A stretch of 39,860 bases of DNA from JADGGV01 sp035715725. GTDB taxonomy: Bacteria > Gemmatimonadota > Gemmatimonadetes > Longimicrobiales > RSA9. The position numbers and the translations under genes are program-made. The stretch is taken from the NCBI GenBank assembly GCA_035715725.1, contig DASTKT010000238.1:1-39860 (forward strand), written 5' to 3'. How positions within the stretch are numbered: position 1 is the stretch's first letter; each line of letters starts with the position of its first letter. The notes beneath the pieces were generated by a model. It did not search any database. It saw only the letters and a program-made list of their open reading frames with translations, and was not told the DNA's origin. This document shows positions 9,294-15,986 of this stretch, one piece after another.

Positions 9294-10550
9294 ATGACGC
9301 CACGACGCGGAGCTCCCCGCCCCCTGGCGGCGCTCGGCGCGCTCGCGGCGGCCGCTGCGCTGGCGGCGGCGGCCGGATGCGCGCGGCCGGGTGCGCCTGC
9401 GGCGACGCCCCGCGCGGACCGGCCCTACCTCATCGGCTACCTCGCGTCCTGGGGCGTGCGCTCGAAGGGAACGCGGATCGCCGACCTCCCGGCGGACCGG
9501 CTGACGCACATCTTCTACGCGTTCGCGCGGGTCGGGGCGGACGGCCGCTTCGCGCTGGCCGACCCGTGCCTGGACGTGGGCGCGTGCGGCGGCGCGGGCG
9601 CACCGCCGCCGGACTCGCTGGGCGGGAACTTCGGCGAGCTGCGCCGGCTCAAGGCCCGCTACCCGCACCTGCGGCTGCTCGTCTCGGCCGGCGGGTGGGG
9701 CGGCTCGGCGCACTTCTCGGACGCGGCGCTCACGCCGGAGTCGCGGCGCGCCTTCGCCGAGTCGGGCGTCGACCTCTTCATCCGCCGCTGGCCCGGGCTG
9801 TTCGACGGCATCGACATCGACTGGGAGTTCCCGGTCGCGGGCGGGCTGGAGGGGAACGTCGAGCGGCCGGAGGACCGGCGCAACTTCACGCTGCTGCTGG
9901 AGGAGCTGCGCCGGCGCCTCGACGAGCAGGGCGCGCGGGACGGGCGCCGCTATCTCCTGACCATCGCCGCCTCCGCGCGGCCGCGCGAGATCGCGAACCT
10001 CGACCTCCCCGCCATCGCGCCGCTGCTCGACCTGATCAACGTGATGACCTACGACTACCACTCCGGCTCCCGCATCGCCCACTTCAACGCGCCGCTCTTC
10101 CCGGCGGCGGGCGACCCGACGCCCGCGCTCACGATCGACACCAGCATCGCCGTCTTCCGCCGCGGCGGCGTGCCGGCCGCGAAGCTGCTGGTCGGCGTCC
10201 CGTTCTACGGCCGCGCCTACGGCAAGGTGCCCGCCGTGGATGCCGGCCTGTTCCAGCCCTCCGCCGGCCGTCCCGAGGACTGGAAGGAGGGCGCCGGCGA
10301 CTACCGCGCCCTGGCCCGCGAGCGCGTCGGCGCCCCCGGCTACCGCCGCTACTGGAGCGCGGAGGCGCAGGTGCCGTGGCTCTACGACGCGCGGACCGGG
10401 ACCTGGATCACGTACGACGACTCCGCGTCCGTCGCCCGGAAGGCGGACTACGTGCGCGACCGCGGCCTCGCCGGCGTCGTCGTCTGGGAGCTGGGCGGCG
10501 ACGACGGCACGCTCGTCCCGGCGCTGTACGGGCACCTGCGCCACCGCTGA
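9294..10550 (+). CDS. GH18 family glycosidase (chitinase-like), probable lipoprotein
   Basis: A 418-aa protein carrying a complete glycoside hydrolase family 18 barrel. Diagnostic features are YLIGYLASWGV at the first strand, an SAGGWGG strand, and the catalytic DxxDxDxE as D171-G-I-D-I-D-W-E178. Later come NVMTYDYH and a final VVVWELGGDDG. E178 is the expected proton donor in substrate-assisted cleavage of beta-1,4-linked N-acetylglucosamine polymers. The N-terminus (MTPRRGAPRP then an Ala-rich core) ends at C29 in AAAAGC. This resembles a lipobox although the -3 residue is Ala rather than Leu. The ATG at 9294 starts this signal; no strong ribosome-binding site is visible. Chitin, peptidoglycan fragments or glycoprotein glycans are all possible substrates. 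Confidence 0.92.
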   Translation: MTPRRGAPRPLAALGALAAAAALAAAAGCARPGAPAATPRADRPYLIGYLASWGVRSKGTRIADLPADRLTHIFYAFARVGADGRFALADPCLDVGACGGAGAPPPDSLGGNFGELRRLKARYPHLRLLVSAGGWGGSAHFSDAALTPESRRAFAESGVDLFIRRWPGLFDGIDIDWEFPVAGGLEGNVERPEDRRNFTLLLEELRRRLDEQGARDGRRYLLTIAASARPREIANLDLPAIAPLLDLINVMTYDYHSGSRIAHFNAPLFPAAGDPTPALTIDTSIAVFRRGGVPAAKLLVGVPFYGRAYGKVPAVDAGLFQPSAGRPEDWKEGAGDYRALARERVGAPGYRRYWSAEAQVPWLYDARTGTWITYDDSASVARKADYVRDRGLAGVVVWELGGDDGTLVPALYGHLRHR

Positions 10551-10611
10551 CGTCCCCGCCCTGGAGCGTGGCCGGCGCGGCCGCCGTCCGGGCGCGGGGG
10601 CGGCCCGCCTC

Positions 10612-10641
10612 TTGATGTAACCGCGACCCCTCCGCTAGATT
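10612..10641 (+). promoter_or_regulatory. Candidate housekeeping promoter for ffh
   Basis: TTGATG (10612-10617) and TAGATT (10636-10641) are separated by 18 bases and lie about 40 bases before the ffh start. The -10 is preceded by GC, as in the tRNA-Lys promoter at 24208-24236. Confidence 0.55.
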
Positions 10642-10681
10642 TACGGGCTCGATTCGCGTACGACCGGTCAGCGAACGTGTG

Positions 10682-12025
10682 ATGTTCGAAGAACTTTCAG
10701 AAAAACTGGACGGCGTCCTCGGCGCCTTCCGGCAGCGCGGCATGCTCACCGAGCCCATGATTCGCGAGGGGCTGCGGGAGGTGCGTCGCGTGCTGCTGGA
10801 GGCCGACGTCAACTTCCAGCTCGTGAAGGACTTTCTCTCGAAGGTCGAGGAGAAGGCGCTGGGCGAGCAGGTGCTGAAGTCGGTCCAGCCGGGGCAGCAG
10901 ATCGTCAAGATCGTCTACGACGAGCTGGTCCGGCTGCTGGGCGACACGCCGGCGCCGTTGTCGATCAGCCCGGTGCCGCCGACGGTCGTGATGCTCGTGG
11001 GGCTGCAGGGCTCGGGGAAGACGACGACGGCGGCGAAGCTGGCGAAGCGTCTGGCGCGCGAGGGGCGGCAGCCGGTGCTGGGCGCGCTGGACATCTACCG
11101 TCCGGCGGCGATCGACCAGCTCGAGGCGCTGGGGAAGCAGGTGAACGTGCCGGTCTTCGCGGATCGCGAGGAGCGGAACGTGGCGCGCATCGCGGACCGC
11201 ATCGTGGAGCGGGCGCGCTCGGAGCGGAGCCGCGCGGTGGTGCTGGACACGGCGGGCCGGCTGCAGATCGACGCGGAGCTGATGGACGAGCTCAAGCGGG
11301 TCAAGGCGGCAGTGAAGCCGGCGGAGATCCTGCTGGTCGTCGACGGGATGATCGGCCAGGAGGCGGTCAAGATCGCCCAGGGCTTCCACGAGGCGCTGGG
11401 GCTGACGGGCGTCATCCTGACGAAGATGGATGGCGACTCCCGCGGCGGCGCGGCGCTCTCGGTGCGCGGCGCGACGGGGGTGCCGATCAAGTTCGTCGGT
11501 GTCGGCGAGCGGCCGGACGGGCTGGAGGTGTTCGACCCGTCGCGGATGGCGGGGCGGATCCTGCAGCAGGGCGACGTCATCGGGCTGGTGGAGAAGGCGC
11601 AGGAGGCCTTCGACCAGGGCGAGGCGGAGCGGCTGTCGCGGAAGGTGGCGAAGGAGGGGAAGTTCGACCTCGAGGACTTCCTCGCCGTGATGCGCCAGCT
11701 CCAGAAGATGGGCCCGCTCGAGGGGCTGCTGAAGATGATCCCCGGGGTCAACAGCGCGATGCTGAAGCAGGCGAACATGGACCCCAAGCGGATGAAGCAC
11801 GTCGAGGCGATCATCCTGTCCATGACGCCGCAGGAGCGGGCGAAGCCGGACATCCTGAACGGCTCGCGGCGCCAGCGGATCTCGCGGGGGTCGGGCCGGC
11901 CGGTGGCCGAGATCAACCGGCTGATGGACCAGTTCAAGCAGATGCAGAAGTTGATGAAGTCGATGCGCGGCATGGGCATGGGCGGCAAGATGCCCCGGAT
12001 GCCGCGCTTCCCTGGGCCGCGGTAG
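10682..12025 (+). CDS. ffh: Signal recognition particle protein Ffh (SRP54)
   Basis: A 447-aa SRP GTPase that binds 4.5S RNA and signal sequences and delivers ribosomes to FtsY at the membrane. The N-terminal four-helix domain (1-90) leads into the G domain with P-loop GLQGSGKT (107-114), DTAGR (189-193) and TKMD (247-250). The Met-rich M domain (about 300-447) holds NGSRRQRISRGSG and a terminal GMGMGGKMPRMPRFPG stretch. Length is normal. ATG at 10682 is annotated; an immediately preceding GTG (10679) would add one residue. It heads the ffh-rpsP-rimM-trmD-rplS-rnhB cluster, a very common bacterial arrangement, and has a good promoter candidate upstream. Confidence 0.98.
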   Translation: MFEELSEKLDGVLGAFRQRGMLTEPMIREGLREVRRVLLEADVNFQLVKDFLSKVEEKALGEQVLKSVQPGQQIVKIVYDELVRLLGDTPAPLSISPVPPTVVMLVGLQGSGKTTTAAKLAKRLAREGRQPVLGALDIYRPAAIDQLEALGKQVNVPVFADREERNVARIADRIVERARSERSRAVVLDTAGRLQIDAELMDELKRVKAAVKPAEILLVVDGMIGQEAVKIAQGFHEALGLTGVILTKMDGDSRGGAALSVRGATGVPIKFVGVGERPDGLEVFDPSRMAGRILQQGDVIGLVEKAQEAFDQGEAERLSRKVAKEGKFDLEDFLAVMRQLQKMGPLEGLLKMIPGVNSAMLKQANMDPKRMKHVEAIILSMTPQERAKPDILNGSRRQRISRGSGRPVAEINRLMDQFKQMQKLMKSMRGMGMGGKMPRMPRFPGPR

Positions 12026-12065
12026 GCCCGCGGTCGCGCTCACGAGAACCCGTACGAAGAGCACC

Positions 12066-12554
12066 ATGCCCCTGAGGATCCGACTCCGGCGCGTCGGCCG
12101 GAAGAAGCAGCCCAGCTACCGCATCGTCGTGGCGGATGCGAACTCGCCGCGCGACGGCGCGTACGTCGACACGGTCGGGTTCTACAACCCGCGCACGCAG
12201 CCGGCGACGCTCGAGATGGACCTGGGCAAGCTCGACGAGTGGCTCGGCAAGGGCGCGTCGCTGTCGACGACGGCCGCTTCGCTGGTGCGCAAGGCGCGCA
12301 AGGGCGGGGACGCGAAGGTCGGCTACACATCGCCCGAGGCGAAGGCGGCCGCCGAGGCGGCGCCCGCGCCGGCGCCGACGGTCCGGCCCGAGCGGGCGAA
12401 GCCGGCCGCGGCGGGGAGCCGCGGCAAGGGCGCGGCCCCCGCGGCGGCGGCCGAGCCGGCCGCCGAGGGCGCGCCGGCCGCGGCACCGGAGGCCGCGCAG
12501 GCGCCGGAGCCGGCCGCCGAGGCCGGCGCCGGGGAGACGCCGGCCGAGGCGTAA
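12066..12554 (+). CDS. rpsP: 30S ribosomal protein S16 with long low-complexity tail
   Basis: The first 78 residues are a normal S16 (MPLRIRLRRVGRKKQPSYRI, then GFYNPR and LDEWLGKGA), which binds the 5' and central domains of 16S rRNA and helps 30S assembly. The protein is 162 aa, however, against roughly 80-90 aa usually. Residues from about 79 onward are an Ala/Pro/Glu/Lys-rich tail without recognisable fold. The same low-complexity style ends V-ATPase A and B in this window. The gap to ffh is 40 bases and the stop is followed three bases later by the rimM start, so these genes are probably co-transcribed. Confidence 0.97.
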   Translation: MPLRIRLRRVGRKKQPSYRIVVADANSPRDGAYVDTVGFYNPRTQPATLEMDLGKLDEWLGKGASLSTTAASLVRKARKGGDAKVGYTSPEAKAAAEAAPAPAPTVRPERAKPAAAGSRGKGAAPAAAAEPAAEGAPAAAPEAAQAPEPAAEAGAGETPAEA

Positions 12555-12557
12555 GGC

Positions 12558-13103
12558 GTGTCGTCCGGCGCGTCGAGCCAGCCCGAGCGGCTGGTCGTCG
12601 GGCACGTGACGAAGCCGCACGGCACGAAGGGCGAGGTCTCCGTCTGGCTGCTGACCGACCGGGCGGAGGAGGTTTTCGCCCCCGGCCGCGAGCTGCTCGT
12701 CGGGGACGAGGAGGGCGACGCGGGCGAGGACAACGAGGTGCTCCGCGTCGAAGCGTCCCGCGAGTTCAAGCGGGGCCTGCTGGTGAGGTTCGCCGGCATC
12801 GACGACCGGAGCGCCGCCGAGCGGCTGGCGCAGCGCTACCTGCTGGTCCCGCTGGAGGAGGTGGCCCCGCTGGAGGAAGGCGAGGTCTTCTACCACCAGC
12901 TGCTGGGCGCCGACGTCGTCACGTCGGGCGGCGAGGTGATCGGGCAGGTCCGCGAGGTCTACGACACGGAGCCCGCGCACCTGCTGGAGGTCGAGACGGA
13001 CAGCGGCAAGCTGCACCTGATCCCGTTCACGGAGCGCATCGTGCGCCGGGTGGAGCCGGGGAGGGTGGAGATCGAGCCGCCGGAGGGGCTGCTGGAGTTG
13101 TAG
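12558..13103 (+). CDS. rimM: Ribosome maturation factor RimM
   Basis: A 181-aa 30S maturation factor that acts on the head of the small subunit next to S19. The N-terminal RimM barrel shows VVGHVTKPHGTKGEVSV (13-29). The C-terminal PRC-barrel begins near EGEVFYHQLLG (108-117) and closes with HLIPFTERIVRRVE. Length is typical. The start is a GTG three bases after the rpsP stop; a later in-frame ATG would cut into the first conserved strand. No KH-domain RNA-binding gene lies between rpsP and rimM, although one is found there in many bacteria. Confidence 0.96.
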   Translation: MSSGASSQPERLVVGHVTKPHGTKGEVSVWLLTDRAEEVFAPGRELLVGDEEGDAGEDNEVLRVEASREFKRGLLVRFAGIDDRSAAERLAQRYLLVPLEEVAPLEEGEVFYHQLLGADVVTSGGEVIGQVREVYDTEPAHLLEVETDSGKLHLIPFTERIVRRVEPGRVEIEPPEGLLEL

Positions 13104-13246
13104 GCGGCGGGGCAGAGGCTCGAGGCGAAAGCCTCAAGGCTCGGAGGCTGGCAGGCTCGGCCGCTCGAAGGCGCAAAGGGCTGCGCGCCCCTCGTCCTTC
13201 CTTCGTGGCTGCTCGTGCCTGGGGCGCGCAGCAAGCGGATTCACCA
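13104..13246 (+). promoter_or_regulatory. trmD leader with hairpins and short repeats
   Basis: This 143-bp gap interrupts an otherwise tight operon. It holds a GAGGC-GAAA-GCCTC tetraloop hairpin (13122-13135) and three copies of AGGCTCG (13116, 13137, 13153). A perfect 12-bp inverted repeat (13180-13191 with 13221-13232) ends 14 bases before the trmD start. The last structure could mask the ribosome-binding region. Function is inferred from position only. Confidence 0.4.
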
Positions 13247-13951
13247 GTGCGGATCAACATCATCACGATCTTCCCCGAGTTCTTCACGGGGCCGCTCGGC
13301 GTAAGCATTCCGGCCCGCGCGGAGAAGGCCGGACTGGTGGAGTACCGGGTGGTGGACCTGCGGGACTTCGCGCACGACCGGCACCGGACGGTGGACGACT
13401 ATCCGTTCGGCGGCGGGGCGGGGATGGTGATGAAGCCGGAGCCGTTCTTCGAGGCGGTGGAGTCGCTGGCGCCGAAGGGGCCGATCATCGTGATGTCGGC
13501 GCGGGGCAAGCGGTTCCGGCACGAGGATGCGATCCGGTTGTCGCTCGAGGAGGAGGTCACGCTCCTCTGCGGGCACTACAAGGACGTGGATCAGCGGGTA
13601 GCGGACCACCTGGCCACGGAGGAGCTGTCGCTCGGGGACTTCGTGCTGAGCGGCGGCGAGATCCCGGCGCTGGCGGTGACGGACGCGGTGGTCCGTTTGC
13701 TGCCGGGAGCGATGGGGACGCACGAGTCGGCGGCGAGCGACTCGTTCTACGACGAGGGGCTGCTGAGCCCGCCGTCGTACACACGGCCGGCGGAGTATCG
13801 CGGCCTGCGGGTGCCGGATGTGCTACTTTCCGGCGATCATGCGAGGATCGAGGCGTGGCGGCACGCGGAGGCGGAGCGGCTGACGGCGGAGCGGCGGCCG
13901 GACCTTCGAGGGACGCACAGCGGCATGCACGACGGGGAGCGGACGACGTAG
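13247..13951 (+). CDS. trmD: tRNA (guanine-37-N1)-methyltransferase TrmD
   Basis: A 234-aa SPOUT methyltransferase that makes m1G37 in tRNAs read by CNN codons and so prevents +1 frameshifting. Seen here: the N-terminal INIITIFPEFF, DYPFGGGAGMVMKPEP (51-66), LLCGHYKDVDQRV (106-118) and the deep-knot AdoMet segment SLGDFVLSGGEIP (128-140). The C-terminal helical domain includes SFYDEGLLSPPSYTRP. The GTG at 13247 is the only start that keeps the first strand at the N-terminus; a longer upstream reading frame is not supported. No clear Shine-Dalgarno is seen, and the preceding leader is structured. rplS follows after 28 bases. Confidence 0.97.
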   Translation: MRINIITIFPEFFTGPLGVSIPARAEKAGLVEYRVVDLRDFAHDRHRTVDDYPFGGGAGMVMKPEPFFEAVESLAPKGPIIVMSARGKRFRHEDAIRLSLEEEVTLLCGHYKDVDQRVADHLATEELSLGDFVLSGGEIPALAVTDAVVRLLPGAMGTHESAASDSFYDEGLLSPPSYTRPAEYRGLRVPDVLLSGDHARIEAWRHAEAERLTAERRPDLRGTHSGMHDGERTT

Positions 13952-13979
13952 CCGACCCCGGACGCTCAGGAGAAGAGCC

Positions 13980-14327
13980 ATGGACATTCTACAGGAAGTC
14001 GCGAAGCAGCAGCTCCGTTCGGACCTGCCGGCGTTCAACCCGGGGGATACGGTGCGGGTGAACGTGCGTGTGCGCGAAGGCGAGAAGGAGCGGATCCAGG
14101 CCTTCGAGGGCGTGTGCATCGCGAAGCAGAATGGTGGGATCCACGAGACGTTCACGGTGCGGAAGATCTCGAACGGGATCGGCGTGGAGCGCATCTTCCC
14201 GATCCACTCGCCGTCGATCGAGTCGATCAAGCTGGTGCGCGAGGGGCGGGTTCGGCGCGCGAAGCTGTACTACCTGCGCGCGCGGCGCGGCAAGGCGGCC
14301 CGCATCCGCGAGAAGCGGCAGGGCTGA
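13980..14327 (+). CDS. rplS: 50S ribosomal protein L19
   Basis: A 115-aa L19, a protein of the 30S-50S interface. The characteristic segments are FNPGDTVRVNVRVREG, RIQAFEGVCIAKQNGG, VRKISNGIGVERIFPIHSP and a basic C-terminus ending AKLYYLRARRGKAARIREK. Length matches the family. AGGAG lies 8 bases upstream of the ATG at 13980. It sits in its usual place directly after trmD and ten bases before rnhB. Confidence 0.98.
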   Translation: MDILQEVAKQQLRSDLPAFNPGDTVRVNVRVREGEKERIQAFEGVCIAKQNGGIHETFTVRKISNGIGVERIFPIHSPSIESIKLVREGRVRRAKLYYLRARRGKAARIREKRQG

Positions 14328-14337
14328 TCCGGCGGGG

Positions 14338-15051
14338 ATGTCGGACGCGACGGCCGGCGGCCGGAATCGGACGACGAAGGCGGCGGAGGCGCGGGCCCGC
14401 GCGGCGGCGAAGCGGCGGGCGGAGCGTCGTCGCCTGAAGAAGCTGCTCGTGATCGAGGAGGCGTACTGGGAACAGGGCCTCCAGTACATAGCCGGCGTGG
14501 ACGAAGCCGGCCGAGGGCCCCTGGCGGGTCCCGTGGTGGCCGCGGCGGTGATCCTGCCCCGCGGCCTCGCCATTTCCGGCGTGGACGACTGCAAGAAGCT
14601 GACGGCGGAGACGCGCGAGCGGCTGGCGGTCGAGATCCGGCGGCACGCGATCGCGCTGGCGGTGGCGGCGGCGAGCCGCGCGGAGGTCGATCGGCTGAAC
14701 ATCCTGCGGGCGACGCACCTGGCGATGAGGCGGGCGGTGAGCCGGCTGGCGGTGGCGCCGGAGCACATCCTGGTGGACGGGCGGCCGGTGCCGGAGCTGG
14801 GCGAGACGCACACGGCGATCGTGAAGGGGGACGAGCTGGTGCACGGGATCGCGTGCGCATCGATCCTGGCGAAGGTCGTGCGGGACCGGCTCATGCATCG
14901 GCTCTCGCCGCGCTATCCGGGCTACGGCTGGGAGCACAACGTCGGGTACGCCACGCGCGAGCATCGGGAGGCGGTCGAGCGGCTGGGGCTGACGCCGCAT
15001 CACCGCCGCTCCTTCGTCGCGGAGCAGCTTACCTTCGAACTGGGCGGGTGA
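14338..15051 (+). CDS. rnhB: Ribonuclease HII
   Basis: A 237-aa type 2 RNase H that nicks DNA at misincorporated ribonucleotides and degrades RNA in hybrids, using two metal ions. The catalytic set is visible: D55-E56 in GVDEAGRGPLAGP, D147 in HILVDGRP and D183 in ILAKVVRD. The YPGYGWEHNVGYAT segment is also typical. About 45 N-terminal residues, very rich in Arg/Ala/Lys, precede the core and form a predicted basic helix. The ATG at 14338 follows a GGCGGGG stretch, ten bases after rplS, and its end is one base from the next start. Confidence 0.96.
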   Translation: MSDATAGGRNRTTKAAEARARAAAKRRAERRRLKKLLVIEEAYWEQGLQYIAGVDEAGRGPLAGPVVAAAVILPRGLAISGVDDCKKLTAETRERLAVEIRRHAIALAVAAASRAEVDRLNILRATHLAMRRAVSRLAVAPEHILVDGRPVPELGETHTAIVKGDELVHGIACASILAKVVRDRLMHRLSPRYPGYGWEHNVGYATREHREAVERLGLTPHHRRSFVAEQLTFELGG

Positions 15052-15052
15052 G

Positions 15053-15481
15053 ATGCGAACCGAGCACCTGCAGAACGTGCACCTCGGGTGGGTGGCGGCG
15101 GGGTGGCTGGTGGCCGCGGCGGTGACGTGCGCGGTCTTCTTCGTGCTGACGGCGCTCGGCGTGATCGAGCCGCTCGCCAGCCTGCCGGTCGGCTGGTCGG
15201 TGGTGGCCGTCGCCATCGGCTTCTACGTGGGCGGGCTCTTCACCGGCTTCAACTCCCTGGACGCGCCGATCCTGCACGGGATCGCTGTCGGGATCTTCAC
15301 GCTGGTGGTCTGGTTCGTCCTGAACGTCCTGACGGTCCTCTTCTTCCCGGACGCCGGGTGGGCGGCGCTCACGCCGGCGATGACGACCGGGCTGCTCCTC
15401 CTCCAGATGGTCGCAGCCGTGGCGGGTGCCTGGACCGGCCACGTGATCGCGCAGCGCGGCGGGCCGGACCTGACGGGGTAG
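15053..15481 (+). CDS. Four-helix membrane protein of unknown function
   Basis: A 142-aa, strongly hydrophobic protein with four predicted membrane segments at roughly residues 10-33, 46-66, 74-97 and 104-132, and short charged loops. A FYVGGLFTGFNS turn after helix 2 and an aromatic helix 3 (TLVVWFVLNVLTVLFF) resemble small YrzE/TIGR04086-like membrane proteins, but I cannot assign a family firmly. It starts one base after the rnhB stop and ends 148 bases before the V-ATPase operon, so it could be co-transcribed with either. No catalytic motif is visible. Confidence 0.75.
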   Translation: MRTEHLQNVHLGWVAAGWLVAAAVTCAVFFVLTALGVIEPLASLPVGWSVVAVAIGFYVGGLFTGFNSLDAPILHGIAVGIFTLVVWFVLNVLTVLFFPDAGWAALTPAMTTGLLLLQMVAAVAGAWTGHVIAQRGGPDLTG

Positions 15482-15578
15482 CCGGCGCCGCGCCCGTGCG
15501 GCATTCCCTACCGACATAACCCTACACGGAGGTCGTGGCTTCCCCGATTGTCGCCGGGTCGGGGGCGGGGCACGTTGC

Positions 15579-15599
15579 ATCCGGATGCCCCGTCCGGAT
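15579..15599 (+). promoter_or_regulatory. Small hairpin in the V-ATPase operon leader
   Basis: ATCCGGA (15579-15585) and TCCGGAT (15593-15599) form a perfect 7-bp stem with a 7-nt loop, 30 bases before the first operon ATG at 15630. An alternative in-frame ATG (15585) would lie inside the stem, which favours the later start. Confidence 0.35.
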
Positions 15600-15629
15600 C
15601 GGGGGCTCACCTTACAAGGCCCGGCTTCG

Positions 15630-15986
15630 ATGCGAGGGGTGCCGGAGCGGCGAGGCGCGCCGGACGCAGGCGGCGACCTGGCGCGTCTGGTGGAGCTGGA
15701 GGACCGGCTGGCCGTGGAGCTGACGGCGGCGCGGGAGGAGGCGCGTGGCCGTGTCGAGGCGGCGCGCGCGGAGGCCCGCCGGCTGGAGGGGGTGGCCGAG
15801 GCGGAGCTGGCGGCGGCGGAGCGGGCGCTCGCCGAGCGGCTCGCGGCGGAGCTGGCGGCGGCGCGGGCCGGGGTGGCGACGGCGTGCGGCGCGGCGGTCG
15901 AGCGGCTGGACGCGTTCTCGCCGGAGCGGGTCGAGGCCCTCGCCCGCCGGGTGGTGGAGCGGACCATCGCCGGAGGCGGCGCATGA
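15630..15986 (+). CDS. V/A-type ATPase peripheral-stalk subunit G/H-like
   Basis: A 118-aa, almost wholly helical, Ala/Glu/Arg-rich protein predicted to form one long coiled coil (about residues 18-95). This is the shape of the stalk subunit that pairs with subunit E and holds the V1/A1 head against the membrane part. Sequence conservation in this subunit is weak, so the call rests on composition, length and its place as first gene before subunit I, as in Thermus-type operons. An in-frame ATG at 15585 would add 15 non-helical residues. Its stop overlaps the next start (ATGA at 15983). Confidence 0.75.
   Translation: MRGVPERRGAPDAGGDLARLVELEDRLAVELTAAREEARGRVEAARAEARRLEGVAEAELAAAERALAERLAAELAAARAGVATACGAAVERLDAFSPERVEALARRVVERTIAGGGA

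Noticed and set aside
8323..9303. Upstream in-frame extension of the minus-strand esterase gene to 883 aa
   Set aside because: The extra part lies antisense to the membrane-anchored protein gene at 8482-9222, while the internal ATG at 8325 begins a clean signal peptide.
10551..10605. GGCCGGCGCGGCC hairpin after the GH18 gene as a terminator
   Set aside because: Only a 4-bp stem with nothing like a U-tract; in sequence this GC-rich it is expected by chance.
15535..15723. 62-aa GTG-started frame with GGAGG upstream, just before the V-ATPase operon
   Set aside because: It overlaps the coiled-coil stalk gene in another frame, has no recognisable features, and its 3' part is a shadow of that gene. 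A leader peptide cannot be excluded but is unsupported.
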